From NCBI RefSeq assembly GCF_004366815.1, contig NZ_SORI01000017.1:1-64000 (forward strand): 64,000 nucleotides of DNA, written 5' to 3'. The notes below the pieces were generated by a model. The model was not told the origin of the DNA, did not search any database, and was given only the letters and a program-made list of their open reading frames with translations. Positions 34,818-43,060 of this stretch are shown piece by piece (positions within the stretch are counted from its first letter, which is position 1; each line of letters begins with the position of its first letter). This DNA comes from Aminivibrio pyruvatiphilus. GTDB taxonomy: Bacteria > Synergistota > Synergistia > Synergistales > Aminobacteriaceae. Position numbers and translations under genes: made by a program.

Positions 34818-35756
34818 ATGAAACAATTTACGTTCTTTGGAGGAAAAGGCGGTACCGGCAAGACCTCCTGCGCCGCGTCCTACGCCCTCTCACTGGCGGC
34901 GCGGGGTGTGCGGACTCTCGTGGTTTCCACGGACCCGGCCCATTCTCTTGCCGATGCCTTCGATAAGCCCATCGGCTTCCAGACGGTTCCCCTGTGCCCG
35001 AACCTCTGGGGCCTGGAGATCGATGCCGAGGTAGAAGCAAAAAAGTACATGAAATCGATACAGGACAAAATGCTCGACCTGGTGAGCGCCACCATCGTGG
35101 ACGAGATAAAGCGGCAGATCGAGATCGCCTACATGTCTCCGGGGGCAGAAGAGGCGGCCATCTTCGACAAGTTCATAGAGCTCATGGAATCGGTGGGCAG
35201 GGACTATGACGTCATAGTCTTCGATACCGCTCCCACCGGACATACTCTCAGGCTTTTGACCCTTCCCGAAATTCTCGGAGCCTGGATCGAACATCTCATC
35301 GAGAAGCGGCAGAAGGCCATGAACCTGATGAAGATGGCTGCCAGGTACGACAAGCCCCTGGCCGAGCGGATAGCCAACGATCCCATCATCCAGACCCTTA
35401 CCGCCCGGAGGGACAAGTTCGCCCTGGCGAGAAAATACCTCACCGACCGGGAAGCATCGGTATTCTATTTCGTGCTGAACCCGGAGAAGCTCCCCATCCT
35501 GGAAACGGCCAGGGCGGTGGATCTGCTTTCAAGGCACGGCATCGCCGTGGGGGGCGTGGTGGTGAACAAGGTAATTCCTCCTGATGCAGGGCCTTTTCTC
35601 GAGAAAAAGCGGCTTTCCCAGGAAGGATATCTCCGGGAGATCCGCAGCCGGTTTTCCCCCATGCCCATCATCGAACTTCCCATGCTTGACGATGATATCC
35701 AGGGAATGGATCAGCTTCAGACGATTTCCGCCCTTATGGGGGGACTGGATTCATGA
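34818..35756 (+). CDS. ArsA/GET3-family ATPase
   Basis: 312 residues. The deviant Walker A motif GGKGGTGKTS is at residues 8-17, switch I is STDPAHSLADAF and switch II is FDTAPTGHTLRLLTLPE. It is a single ATPase unit, unlike E. coli ArsA with two. No CxxC zinc motif of eukaryotic GET3 is seen, and no arsB or arsR is nearby. A role in protein targeting or metal or cofactor handling is more likely than arsenite export. The longer reading upstream overlaps the 96-residue gene. It overlaps the next gene by ATGA. Confidence 0.88.
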   Translation: MKQFTFFGGKGGTGKTSCAASYALSLAARGVRTLVVSTDPAHSLADAFDKPIGFQTVPLCPNLWGLEIDAEVEAKKYMKSIQDKMLDLVSATIVDEIKRQIEIAYMSPGAEEAAIFDKFIELMESVGRDYDVIVFDTAPTGHTLRLLTLPEILGAWIEHLIEKRQKAMNLMKMAARYDKPLAERIANDPIIQTLTARRDKFALARKYLTDREASVFYFVLNPEKLPILETARAVDLLSRHGIAVGGVVVNKVIPPDAGPFLEKKRLSQEGYLREIRSRFSPMPIIELPMLDDDIQGMDQLQTISALMGGLDS

Positions 35757-36211
35757 TCACCGACACCCTGGACAGGCTCGGCGCCTATTATTGCCTCGGC
35801 GGCAGCCTCGGCAGGGCCCTTGAGTTTCTTGCGTCCCGGCCCCTGGATGCCCTTCCGGAAGGCCGGACGGACATCGACGGGGACGATGCCTTTTTGCTCG
35901 TCCAGTCGAGAGAAACCCGGCCCTCCTCCGAGGAACCCTTCGAGACCCACAGGAAGTATGCCGACATCCATATCACCCTGGAGGGAGAGGAGTGGATGGG
36001 CTATGCCCCTGAAGCGGACCTCGAACCTCTGTCCGGGTATTCCTCGGAAAAGGACTGCCGGACTTATTCCGGAGACGGCGTTTTCTTTCGGGGAGGGCCC
36101 GACAGGTTTTTTCTCTTCTTTCCCTGGGACGGTCATAAGGGCTGCATCTCCATGGGGGCCGGCGGCCGGGTTCGGAAAATAGTGGTCAAGGCGGCCCTTG
36201 AAGGAAGGTGA
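35753..36211 (+). CDS. YhcH/YjgK/YiaL (DUF386) family protein
   Basis: 152 residues. The family motifs are readable: FETHRKYADIHITLEGEEWMGYAP, then FLFFPWDGHKGCI with the conserved His and a downstream VRKIVVKAAL. The cupin-like fold carries a metal site in this family (related to EbgC), and members are linked to sialic acid and other sugar metabolism. The His/Asp residues for metal binding (HRKYADIH) are present. It is coupled by 4-base overlaps to the ATPase and to the nitrilase gene. Confidence 0.88.
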   Translation: MITDTLDRLGAYYCLGGSLGRALEFLASRPLDALPEGRTDIDGDDAFLLVQSRETRPSSEEPFETHRKYADIHITLEGEEWMGYAPEADLEPLSGYSSEKDCRTYSGDGVFFRGGPDRFFLFFPWDGHKGCISMGAGGRVRKIVVKAALEGR

Positions 36212-37761
36212 AAGCCCTGAAGATCGGGTGTGTTCAGCCCCGCGCCCTTGACGTGCCGGAGTGGAAAGAAGCCCTTGAACGGGCTCTGGAACTGGCGGAC
36301 GAGGCCGTTGCGGGGGGCGCGGAACTCGTCCTTCTGCCGGAGGCCCTTTTCCCGGCCTATTACCTCGGCGGCGGTGAGAAATCCGCGGCATCGTGGCGGA
36401 AGGCAGACCCCCGGGCGCTTTTCTCCGGCTTTGCCGCAGAACGGCGAATTTATCTCGCGGCAGGGCTCGTTCTGCAGGAAAGGGAAGCCCTGTACAACGG
36501 GGCGATCCTCTGGGGACCGGACGGACGGGAACTGCTGCGGACCTTCAAGTCGAACCTCTGGCATTTCGACGGACGGTATGTCCTGCCGGGAAGCTCCTTT
36601 CCCGTGGCGGAAACGGAATTCGGCCCGGTGGGCATGATGGTGTGCGCTGACGGGCGGATTCCCGAAATCAGCCGTATCCTCGCCCTGAAGGGGGCGAAAA
36701 TGATCCTTGACCTGACAAACCTGACTTCCACGGGACGAAACAGGGATACCCTGTCCAATCCCCAGCTCGAGTACATGCTGCCCGCCAGGGCGGCGGAGAA
36801 CGGGGTCTGGATCGCCGTGGCCGACAAGGTGGGCCTCGAGGCTGAAACCGTGCTGAACTGCGGCGGCAGCCGCCTGATCGATCCGCTGGGAAACGTGGTG
36901 GCGTCCCTTGGTTCGTCAGAGGAAGGGGTTCTGGTGGCCGAGGCCGGCCTTGAAGCGCCCCGCCCGCCGATGCCCGGACGGACACCGAAACTCTATTCCA
37001 TTCTCACGGCGGACACGGTTTCCACCGGAGCCTACCTCGCCCAGTTCGACCCCCTGTCCGCTTCCGATGACGAGGTTTTTGCCGCCCTGTGCCGTTTTCG
37101 AGCTGCCGGCATGGAGGAATATCTCGAAAAGGCGTCCCGTTTTCTTGTGAGGGCGGCGGACCAGGGCAACAGGCTGGTCTGTCTCCCTCCCATGGAGGAG
37201 GAAGGCTGCAGCCGGGCTGCGGAAAAGCTGTCGGGCTTCCTGTCGGGAAGCGGTGTGGTCGCCGTCCTGAACGGTCCGGCGGGGAAGGGGAGGGAAACCG
37301 TCGTCTTTTCCTCCGATGGTATCATCGGCAGGTTTCGGGGGGAAGGTTTTGAGCCCCTGGATACACCTGCCGGAAGAATCGGGGCTGTATGGGGGGACGA
37401 CGGCTGGAACCCCGAACCTGCCCGCTGCATGATGCTCGGAGGAGCCGAAGTGGTGGTATGGTACGGGGACGGGAAGCGTCCCCGGGAGATATCCGTAAGA
37501 GTTGCCCGCACCAGGGCCGCGGAGAACAGGATTTTCCTGCTGTATTTCCACGGCTGGGGGGATGCCCTTGCCGCGGGGCCTTCCGGTGCGGTGCTGGCGG
37601 AGGCCCTTGATAAAGGAGACCAGGCTGTGTCCGCCATGATCCGGAGATCGGAAAGCCGCGGAAAAACAGTGGTGCCCGGGACGAACATTGTTTCCGGCAG
37701 GCTGCCCTCCGTCTATGGAGACCTTGTCTCCGCTGACGGTGATACCGGCTCTCATGAATGA
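36208..37761 (+). CDS. Tandem carbon-nitrogen hydrolase (nitrilase superfamily)
   Basis: 517 residues from a GTG start. The first half (1-270) is a complete CN-hydrolase domain with catalytic Glu45 (LLPEALFPA), Lys114 (TFKSNLWHFDG) and Cys146 (MMVCADGRIPE). The second half (about 285-505) repeats the fold with VCLPPMEEEG and IGAVWGDDGWNPEPA, but the catalytic Cys position is Gly, so it looks catalytically dead. The enzyme probably hydrolyses an amide or nitrile, or transfers the group. It starts 4 bases inside the YhcH gene and overlaps the tadA start by 8 bases. Confidence 0.85.
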   Translation: MKALKIGCVQPRALDVPEWKEALERALELADEAVAGGAELVLLPEALFPAYYLGGGEKSAASWRKADPRALFSGFAAERRIYLAAGLVLQEREALYNGAILWGPDGRELLRTFKSNLWHFDGRYVLPGSSFPVAETEFGPVGMMVCADGRIPEISRILALKGAKMILDLTNLTSTGRNRDTLSNPQLEYMLPARAAENGVWIAVADKVGLEAETVLNCGGSRLIDPLGNVVASLGSSEEGVLVAEAGLEAPRPPMPGRTPKLYSILTADTVSTGAYLAQFDPLSASDDEVFAALCRFRAAGMEEYLEKASRFLVRAADQGNRLVCLPPMEEEGCSRAAEKLSGFLSGSGVVAVLNGPAGKGRETVVFSSDGIIGRFRGEGFEPLDTPAGRIGAVWGDDGWNPEPARCMMLGGAEVVVWYGDGKRPREISVRVARTRAAENRIFLLYFHGWGDALAAGPSGAVLAEALDKGDQAVSAMIRRSESRGKTVVPGTNIVSGRLPSVYGDLVSADGDTGSHE

Positions 37762-39373
37762 CAGGGATGAACGGTTCATGGCCCTGGCCCTTGAAGAAGC
37801 GCGCGTCGCGGCCCGGCGGGGAGACGTTCCCATCGCGGCCTTGGTGGTGCGGGACGGAGAGGTGCTTTCCACGGGAAGCAACCGGAAAGAAAAGGATCCG
37901 ACCGCCCATGCGGAAATCCTGGCCCTTCGGGGAGCTGCGGAGGCCGTGGGGACATGGAACCTCCGGGGGTGCACCCTCTACGTCACCGTGGAACCATGCC
38001 CCATGTGCGCAGGTGCGCTCGTTCTTGCCAGGGTGGACCGTCTCGTCTACGGATGCGCCGATCCCAGGGCCGGGGCGTGCGGCACCCTGTACGACATCGT
38101 CAGGGATTCGAGGCTCAATCACCGGTGCGCTGTCCGGAGCGGGGTTCTTGAGAGGGAGTGTGCCCGGCTCCTCACGGACTATTTCCTTGAACGCAGAAAG
38201 AGCCGCCTTGCACGCGGCGGGGAAGAAAGGGTGAAGGAAATGAAATTTCTGTCCTACGGCCATCAGTATATCGATGAGGAAGATATCCGGGCCGTCGCGG
38301 AGGTGCTCAGGGGTGACTGGCTCACCCAGGGGCCGTCGGTGGACGCTTTTGAGAAAGCCTTCGCGGAGTATGTGGGGACCCGCCATGCGGTGGCCTTCGC
38401 CAACGGTACGGCGGCCCTCCACGGGGCCTATTTCGCGGCGGGAGTGGGGCCGGGAGACGAAGTGGTCACTTCTCCCATGACCTTTGCTGCCACCAGCAAC
38501 GCCGCCCTCTATCTCGGGGGATCCGTGCGCTTTGCGGACATGGACCCGGCTACCCTCTGCCTTGACCCCGGGAAGGCAAAGGAAAAGATTACTTCCAGGA
38601 CAAAAGTGATCGCCCCCGTGAGTTTCGCGGGATATCCGGCCGATATGGCCGCCTTCCGGGAAGCGGCGGCAGAGTGCGGCGCCGTCCTTGTGGAGGACGC
38701 CTGCCACGCCCTCGGAGCGAAGAGGGGAAGGACCCCCGTGGGAAAGGAAGCTGACCTGACCGCCTTCAGCTTCCACCCGGTGAAGCACATCACCACCGGC
38801 GAGGGCGGCATGGTCACCACCGACTCGGACGAATATGCCGAACGGCTGCGGCTTTTCCGCACCCACGGCATCACGAAGGACCCGTCGAAAATGGAAGGGG
38901 AGCCCGACGGGCCGTGGTCTACGGAGATGCAGGCCCTCGGCTTCAACTACAGGCTGAGCGACATCCACGCAGCCCTCGGGCTGAGCCAGATGAAGAAGCT
39001 CGACCGGTTCGTGAGCCGGAGAAAGGAGATCGCATCCCTGTATGACGGCCTTTTCTCTTCGGTACGGGGCCTGGAAATCCCTCCCCGCCACGAGGGGCAT
39101 GCCTACCACCTCTATCCCCTCCGGGTACCTGCGGAACGGCGGAAGGAATTTATCCTGAAGCTGAAGGAGAGAGGCATCGGGGGAATGGTTCACTACCCGC
39201 CGGTGCACCTGCATCCCTACTACAGGAAGAATTTCGGCTGGAAGCAGGGTGATTTTCCCGCCGCGGAGACCTTCTATTCCAGGGAGATAAGCCTTCCCAT
39301 GTTTTACGGGCTGTCCGACGACGACGTCGCACGAGTGGCGGAGGAAATCCGCCGCATCGCCGACGCCGGGTGA
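37754..39373 (+). CDS. TadA-PseC fusion: tRNA adenosine deaminase and sugar aminotransferase in one frame
   Basis: 539 residues read without a stop. Residues 1-160 are a full TadA deaminase with zinc and catalytic residues His52, Glu54 (TAHAEILAL) and Cys82, Cys85 (PCPMCAGA). After a basic linker (RKSRLARGGEERVKE), residues 163-539 are a DegT-family aminotransferase of PseC type: WLTQGPSVDAFEKAF, PLP lysine 344 in SFHPVKHITTGEGGM, and NYRLSDIHAALG. PseC makes the 4-amino sugar of pseudaminic acid. An internal ATG at 38240, with aaagggtg upstream, could also initiate PseC separately. A lost stop codon or frameshift is an alternative explanation. Confidence 0.85.
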   Translation: MNDRDERFMALALEEARVAARRGDVPIAALVVRDGEVLSTGSNRKEKDPTAHAEILALRGAAEAVGTWNLRGCTLYVTVEPCPMCAGALVLARVDRLVYGCADPRAGACGTLYDIVRDSRLNHRCAVRSGVLERECARLLTDYFLERRKSRLARGGEERVKEMKFLSYGHQYIDEEDIRAVAEVLRGDWLTQGPSVDAFEKAFAEYVGTRHAVAFANGTAALHGAYFAAGVGPGDEVVTSPMTFAATSNAALYLGGSVRFADMDPATLCLDPGKAKEKITSRTKVIAPVSFAGYPADMAAFREAAAECGAVLVEDACHALGAKRGRTPVGKEADLTAFSFHPVKHITTGEGGMVTTDSDEYAERLRLFRTHGITKDPSKMEGEPDGPWSTEMQALGFNYRLSDIHAALGLSQMKKLDRFVSRRKEIASLYDGLFSSVRGLEIPPRHEGHAYHLYPLRVPAERRKEFILKLKERGIGGMVHYPPVHLHPYYRKNFGWKQGDFPAAETFYSREISLPMFYGLSDDDVARVAEEIRRIADAG

Positions 39374-39391
39374 TTTACCCGTAAATTTACC

Positions 39392-39420
39392 TGGACTTTC
39401 GTGCGGTTTACCGCTACAAT
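39392..39420 (+). promoter_or_regulatory. Candidate promoter of ompH
   Basis: TGGACT (39392-39397), a 17-base spacer and TACAAT (39415-39420) in the 93-base gap after the fusion gene. The start would be near 39427, giving a leader of about 40 nt. Confidence 0.45.
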
Positions 39421-39466
39421 CTCAACCGTGTCCGATATTTCAGCGACGTATCGAGGGGGTAGTTGT

Positions 39467-39910
39467 ATGTTTTCTGTTAAGCGTTTGGGCGTTCTTCTTT
39501 CTGTAGCGTTTCTGTTCGTCGTTTTCACTTCCGTTATGGCCGCAGCCAACGAGAAGATCGGAGTGATCGACTCCCAGAAGATCATTTTCCAGCATCCGAA
39601 ATTCGAGGCCGTGACGAAGCAGCTCCAGCAGATCAGCAGGACGAAGGAAAACGAGATGAAACTCGCCGTTGACAAGGAACCCGACCAGAACAAGAAGGCC
39701 CAGATCTTCAACACGAAGAGGAACGAGCTTGCCCAGGAAGAGCAGAGGCTTATGCAGCCCATCTTCAAGGAGGCCGAGCTTGCTGTCCGGACCGTTGCAA
39801 AGGTTAAGGCAGTGACAGTGGTCATCGAGAAGTCGGCGGTCTATTTCGGCGGCATCGACATCACCGACGACGTGATCCAGGAGCTCAAGAAGAACGCGGC
39901 GAAGAAATAG
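39467..39910 (+). CDS. OmpH/Skp-like periplasmic chaperone
   Basis: 147 residues from ATG 39467. The signal peptide is LGVLLSVAFLFVVFTSVMAAA. The mature part begins EKIGVIDSQKIIFQHPKFEAVTKQLQQ, the Skp/OmpH hallmark, followed by a Lys/Glu-rich coiled-coil region. Skp-like proteins hold unfolded outer-membrane proteins in the periplasm, consistent with a diderm organism. The ribosome binding site lies in gagggggta. It is followed by a strong terminator. Confidence 0.88.
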   Translation: MFSVKRLGVLLSVAFLFVVFTSVMAAANEKIGVIDSQKIIFQHPKFEAVTKQLQQISRTKENEMKLAVDKEPDQNKKAQIFNTKRNELAQEEQRLMQPIFKEAELAVRTVAKVKAVTVVIEKSAVYFGGIDITDDVIQELKKNAAKK

Positions 39911-39958
39911 AGTTCAGCCTCGCGCCGCTCCGGCGGTCATGAGGAGGAAGAGAACCAC

Positions 39959-40015
39959 GGAGGCCCGCCTCCCCCCTGTGAACGGGGGGTCGTCCCGGCC
40001 TCCTTTTTTTCTTTT
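39959..40015 (+). terminator. Terminator after ompH
   Basis: An extended hairpin: outer arms GGAGGCC-G / C-GGCCTCC and inner arms CCCCCC / GGGGGG around TGTGAAC, then seven Ts, a C and four Ts. The HAD gene starts only 14 bases later, so readthrough could feed it. Confidence 0.85.
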
Positions 40016-40028
40016 GGAGAGTGAGAAA

Positions 40029-40862
40029 ATGGCGATGAAACTGCTAGTGACCGATATTGACGAAACCCTTTCCCGGGGCGAGTCCGTGTCCCCGGAGGTG
40101 GAGCGTGCCTGCGCCCGCCTGAGGGAGAACGGCTGGAGCCTCATGGTGGCCACAGGAAGAATTCTTGCGACGGCAATTTCCCATATCAGGGGGATAGGCT
40201 CTTCCCTTCCCGCCATAGTGTATGACGGGGGCAGAGTGATGGACCCCTCCAGCGGGAAGTCTCTCTGCGAGACTCCCATGGATCCTTCCCTTGCTCTGGA
40301 AATTGTCGGCGCAGGGTGGCATCATCCCGTGGAACTTCAGATCATCGGGGACGAGAAGGCCTATTGCCGCTACAGCGACGTGATGACAAGGGACTTTTTC
40401 TCCGCCTCCGGCGTGCCCGTGGATGACTCCATGGAAAGTCCTTCTTCTCCCGCGACAGTGTACAGGGTGATTTTCCACGGTGTTCCCGGCTGCATCAGGA
40501 CCCTCCAGCACGAACTCAAGAGCCGGTTCTCCGGCAGGGCGGAGGTCGTTCAGGCAGGGGAAGGCTTTCTTGACATCCTGCCCCCGGGAGTGTCCAAGGG
40601 AGCGGCCCTTGCGGCATGGATCGATACCCTTCCCGAGAGGCCGGAGCTGGTGGTGGCGGCGGGAGACCATCACAACGACCTGGAACTTCTCGCAGCGGCC
40701 CATATCGCCGCCGCCCCTGAAGACGCAGCGGGTGACGTGCTGAAAATCGCCCGTGTCATCATGCCGTCGGCGGACAGGCACGGGTTCGCGGCCCTGGCGG
40801 ACTGGCTGCTGGAGTGGGAAGGAAGCCGTTACGAAATCGCCTCCCCTGTTGTATTATTATAG
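40029..40862 (+). CDS. HAD-superfamily Cof-type phosphatase
   Basis: 277 residues from ATG 40029 (ggagag upstream; 40035 is an alternative). Motif I is VTDIDETLSRG with the nucleophile/acid DxD pair, motif II lies in MVATGRI, and motif IV is AAGDHHNDLELL. A cap domain fills the middle (Cof/C2 type). Such enzymes dephosphorylate sugar phosphates, nucleotides or FMN; the substrate is not clear. GDHHND replaces the commoner GDSxND, keeping the acidic residues. Confidence 0.82.
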   Translation: MAMKLLVTDIDETLSRGESVSPEVERACARLRENGWSLMVATGRILATAISHIRGIGSSLPAIVYDGGRVMDPSSGKSLCETPMDPSLALEIVGAGWHHPVELQIIGDEKAYCRYSDVMTRDFFSASGVPVDDSMESPSSPATVYRVIFHGVPGCIRTLQHELKSRFSGRAEVVQAGEGFLDILPPGVSKGAALAAWIDTLPERPELVVAAGDHHNDLELLAAAHIAAAPEDAAGDVLKIARVIMPSADRHGFAALADWLLEWEGSRYEIASPVVLL

Positions 40863-40955
40863 AGATTCCTTTCCCTTTTCAGGAAAAGAAAACACGCTCC
40901 TGTCAAAAACAAGTTTCGTAAATCAGCGATTCATTACACGAGGAGGAAAATAGCC

Positions 40956-41453
40956 ATGCCGGAAATCACAAGGTGGTCCCTTGTGCAGCTGGAGTTCCCC
41001 GAGGACTGCAATATCATCCTGGGGCAGAGCCACTTTATCAAGACGGTGGAGGATCTTTTCGAGGCCCTCGTAACCTCTTCGCCATCCCTCCGTTTCGGAA
41101 TCGCCTTCTGCGAAGCTTCGGGAGACTGCCTCATCCGGAGGGACGGAAACGATGAAGATCTGGTGGCAGCGGCCACTGCGAACGCGGAAAAAATAGCCTG
41201 CGGGCATTCATTCTTGGTGGTTCTCCGGAACGGCTATCCCATCAATGTCCTCAACAGGATCAAGGACTGCCAGGAGGTTTGCCGGATTTTCGCCGCCACC
41301 GCGAACCCGATACAGGCTATCGTGTGCGAGAGCGCCCAGGGGAGAGGTATCGCCGGTGTTATCGACGGCTTTGTTCCCAGGGGCGTGGAAACCGGTGAAG
41401 ATGAGGAGAAAAGAAAATTTCTCCTCCGCTCGATCATCGGTTACAAAAGGTGA
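40956..41453 (+). CDS. Adenosine-specific kinase family protein (DUF355)
   Basis: 165 residues, matching the compact family known from Pyrobaculum. Recognisable parts are LEFPEDCNIILGQSHFIKTVEDLFEAL, LRFGIAFCEASGDCLIRRDGND, FLVVLRNGYPINVLNRIKDC and CRIFAATANPIQAIVCE. The fold is unrelated to normal kinases and binds adenosine, AMP or ADP. The ribosome binding site is gaggagg. Its local role is unknown; the next gene follows 19 bases later. Confidence 0.88.
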   Translation: MPEITRWSLVQLEFPEDCNIILGQSHFIKTVEDLFEALVTSSPSLRFGIAFCEASGDCLIRRDGNDEDLVAAATANAEKIACGHSFLVVLRNGYPINVLNRIKDCQEVCRIFAATANPIQAIVCESAQGRGIAGVIDGFVPRGVETGEDEEKRKFLLRSIIGYKR

Positions 41454-41472
41454 CCCTTCCCTGCTCCGGCTG

Positions 41473-42651
41473 ATGTACTTAAAAAGAATTTTTCTTCTTC
41501 TGGTTCTGCCGTTCCTGCTTTTCCCCCGCCCGGTTTTCGCGGGGGATCTTGCCATAGGGGTGGAGGACGGATGGATCTGGCAGGTGGCGGTGCTGCCTCC
41601 TCCGGAAGGCTGGGAGAGCGAGAGAGGAAAGTCTGCTCTCGGGGCTGTCCGCTATGCAGAGTGGAAGGTGAAGGACAGTGCCGACGGCGTGGCCGGCCGG
41701 GACATCCGTTTTTTGAAGGAGGAACCCCTTTCCCGGGGTGACGCTGAGGAGCGTGTAGCCCGCTGGAGGGAAAATGGGATCGCCGCTGTGCTTTCCCTGG
41801 GTGGAACCGAAGACGTTTCTGTCCTTCGCCCCCTTCTCGGCAGGTCGGGGCCCGTTTTTCTGTCCGCCTACGGCGAGGGAAGCGACATCGGCGAAGGAGG
41901 GGTTCCCCTTCCCATGATGTTTGCCCTGGATCTCTACAGGGACTTCCGGATCGCGGCTTTTGCTGAATATGCAAAGAGGACTCTGGGCCCGGCATCCGGG
42001 GTGGCAATCCTCGGAGACCGTTTCGACCCCTCCCTGGAACGTTTTGCCAGAAACCTGGGTGACATGCTGTCCTCTTCCGGCTATTCCGTCAGCCACTTCT
42101 GGCTGCCGGGAGCGGGGCCTGATTCTTTCCGGATGATCGAAGCCGAGGCCATATCGGAAGGTGCGTCCGTTCTTGTGTCCTGGGCAGGTTCCATGGTCGT
42201 CCGGGATATCTGGAGAGCAGTCCGGAGAAAAGAAGGAGCATTTCGGATATGGTACGGAGGGGAACCCGGGCGGATCCTTCTTTCCTTTAACGGCATCATC
42301 GCAGCAGACCAGAACGTTCCCCTCGTGCGTGACCGGACTTTCGTCACCCTTGGGCGGGAAATTTGGAGGCGAACCAGGACGGTTGTCAAGGATGAGAGCG
42401 CCGCCGGCAGGGCCTACGCTGCATGCGATTGGATCTTCGAGGGTTTCCGAAGGGCAGGATCCAAGGATCCGGGACCCCTTGCGAGAGCCATGGAGTCCGT
42501 TTCGGGCATAGCTCTCGGTTCTTCAACCCTTTCGGTCAATCCTGCAACCCACCGTCCCTTTGCCAGGGAAGCCGCCATTCTTGAGGTGGACAACCGGGCG
42601 TTCCGGCTGGTTGATTTTTTCCAGGTCACCGGCCCGGAATATTTACCATGA
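41473..42651 (+). CDS. Periplasmic binding protein-like secreted protein (type 1 fold)
   Basis: 392 residues from ATG 41473, which starts with a short signal (YLKRIFLLLVLPFLLFPRPVFA). Two-lobed features of the branched-chain amino-acid receptor type can be seen: WIWQVAVLPPPE, then GRDIRFLKEEPLSRGDAEERVARWRENGIAAVLSLGG, ASGVAILGDRFDPSLERFARNLGDML and a C-terminal PATHRPFAREAAILEV. The ribosome binding site is poor and translation may be coupled to the gene ending at 41453. No ABC permease or ATPase lies nearby, so it may serve as a sensor rather than a transporter component. Confidence 0.7.
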   Translation: MYLKRIFLLLVLPFLLFPRPVFAGDLAIGVEDGWIWQVAVLPPPEGWESERGKSALGAVRYAEWKVKDSADGVAGRDIRFLKEEPLSRGDAEERVARWRENGIAAVLSLGGTEDVSVLRPLLGRSGPVFLSAYGEGSDIGEGGVPLPMMFALDLYRDFRIAAFAEYAKRTLGPASGVAILGDRFDPSLERFARNLGDMLSSSGYSVSHFWLPGAGPDSFRMIEAEAISEGASVLVSWAGSMVVRDIWRAVRRKEGAFRIWYGGEPGRILLSFNGIIAADQNVPLVRDRTFVTLGREIWRRTRTVVKDESAAGRAYAACDWIFEGFRRAGSKDPGPLARAMESVSGIALGSSTLSVNPATHRPFAREAAILEVDNRAFRLVDFFQVTGPEYLP

Positions 42652-42691
42652 GGAAATGTCGCTGTTTTCAACCATTGAGGAGGATGACAAT

Positions 42692-43057
42692 ATGAAATTG
42701 CGGGACGTGGTACAGAACATACGGGCAGAAGTGCTGTACGGAGAGGAACTGCTCGACTCCATCGATATCGAGTGCGCCTACGGCGCCGACCTCATGAGCG
42801 ACGTGCTGGCCTTCGCCCGTCCGGGATCCCTTCTCCTCACCGGATTGACGAACATCCAGATTGTCAGGACCGCCCAGATGCTCGACCTCCCCGCGGTGGT
42901 TTTCGTCCGCGGTAAGAAACCCCAGGAGGCGGCAGTGAAGCTTGCGTCTCAGATCAAGATGCCGGTGCTTCTGTGCCAGATGAGCATGTTCGAGACGTGC
43001 GGCCTTCTCTTCGCAAAAGGAATTCTGCCCTGTCATATACCTGACAGAGGGGTGTAG
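42692..43057 (+). CDS. DRTGG-domain protein
   Basis: 121 residues with gaggagg upstream. The sequence MKLRDVVQNIRAEVLYGEELLDSIDIECAYGADLMSDVLAF, with GSLLLTGLTNIQIVRTAQMLDLPAVVFVRGKKP, has the Rossmann-like DRTGG layout found alone or next to CBS and phosphotransacetylase domains. Its ligand is unknown. In fermentative bacteria such proteins recur beside anti-sigma-type ATPases, [FeFe]-hydrogenase-like proteins and PHP proteins, exactly the order seen here. Confidence 0.8.
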   Translation: MKLRDVVQNIRAEVLYGEELLDSIDIECAYGADLMSDVLAFARPGSLLLTGLTNIQIVRTAQMLDLPAVVFVRGKKPQEAAVKLASQIKMPVLLCQMSMFETCGLLFAKGILPCHIPDRGV

Positions 43058-43060
43058 AGC

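Noticed and set aside
34818-35756. Arsenite-pump ATPase of an arsenic resistance operon
   Set aside because: No arsB, arsR or arsD is nearby and only one ATPase unit is present, so arsenic export is not supported.
37322-39214. A 630-codon minus-strand open frame opposite the nitrilase and TadA-PseC genes
   Set aside because: Low-complexity His/Gly/Arg-rich translation with no domain; a GC-rich shadow of well-supported plus-strand genes.
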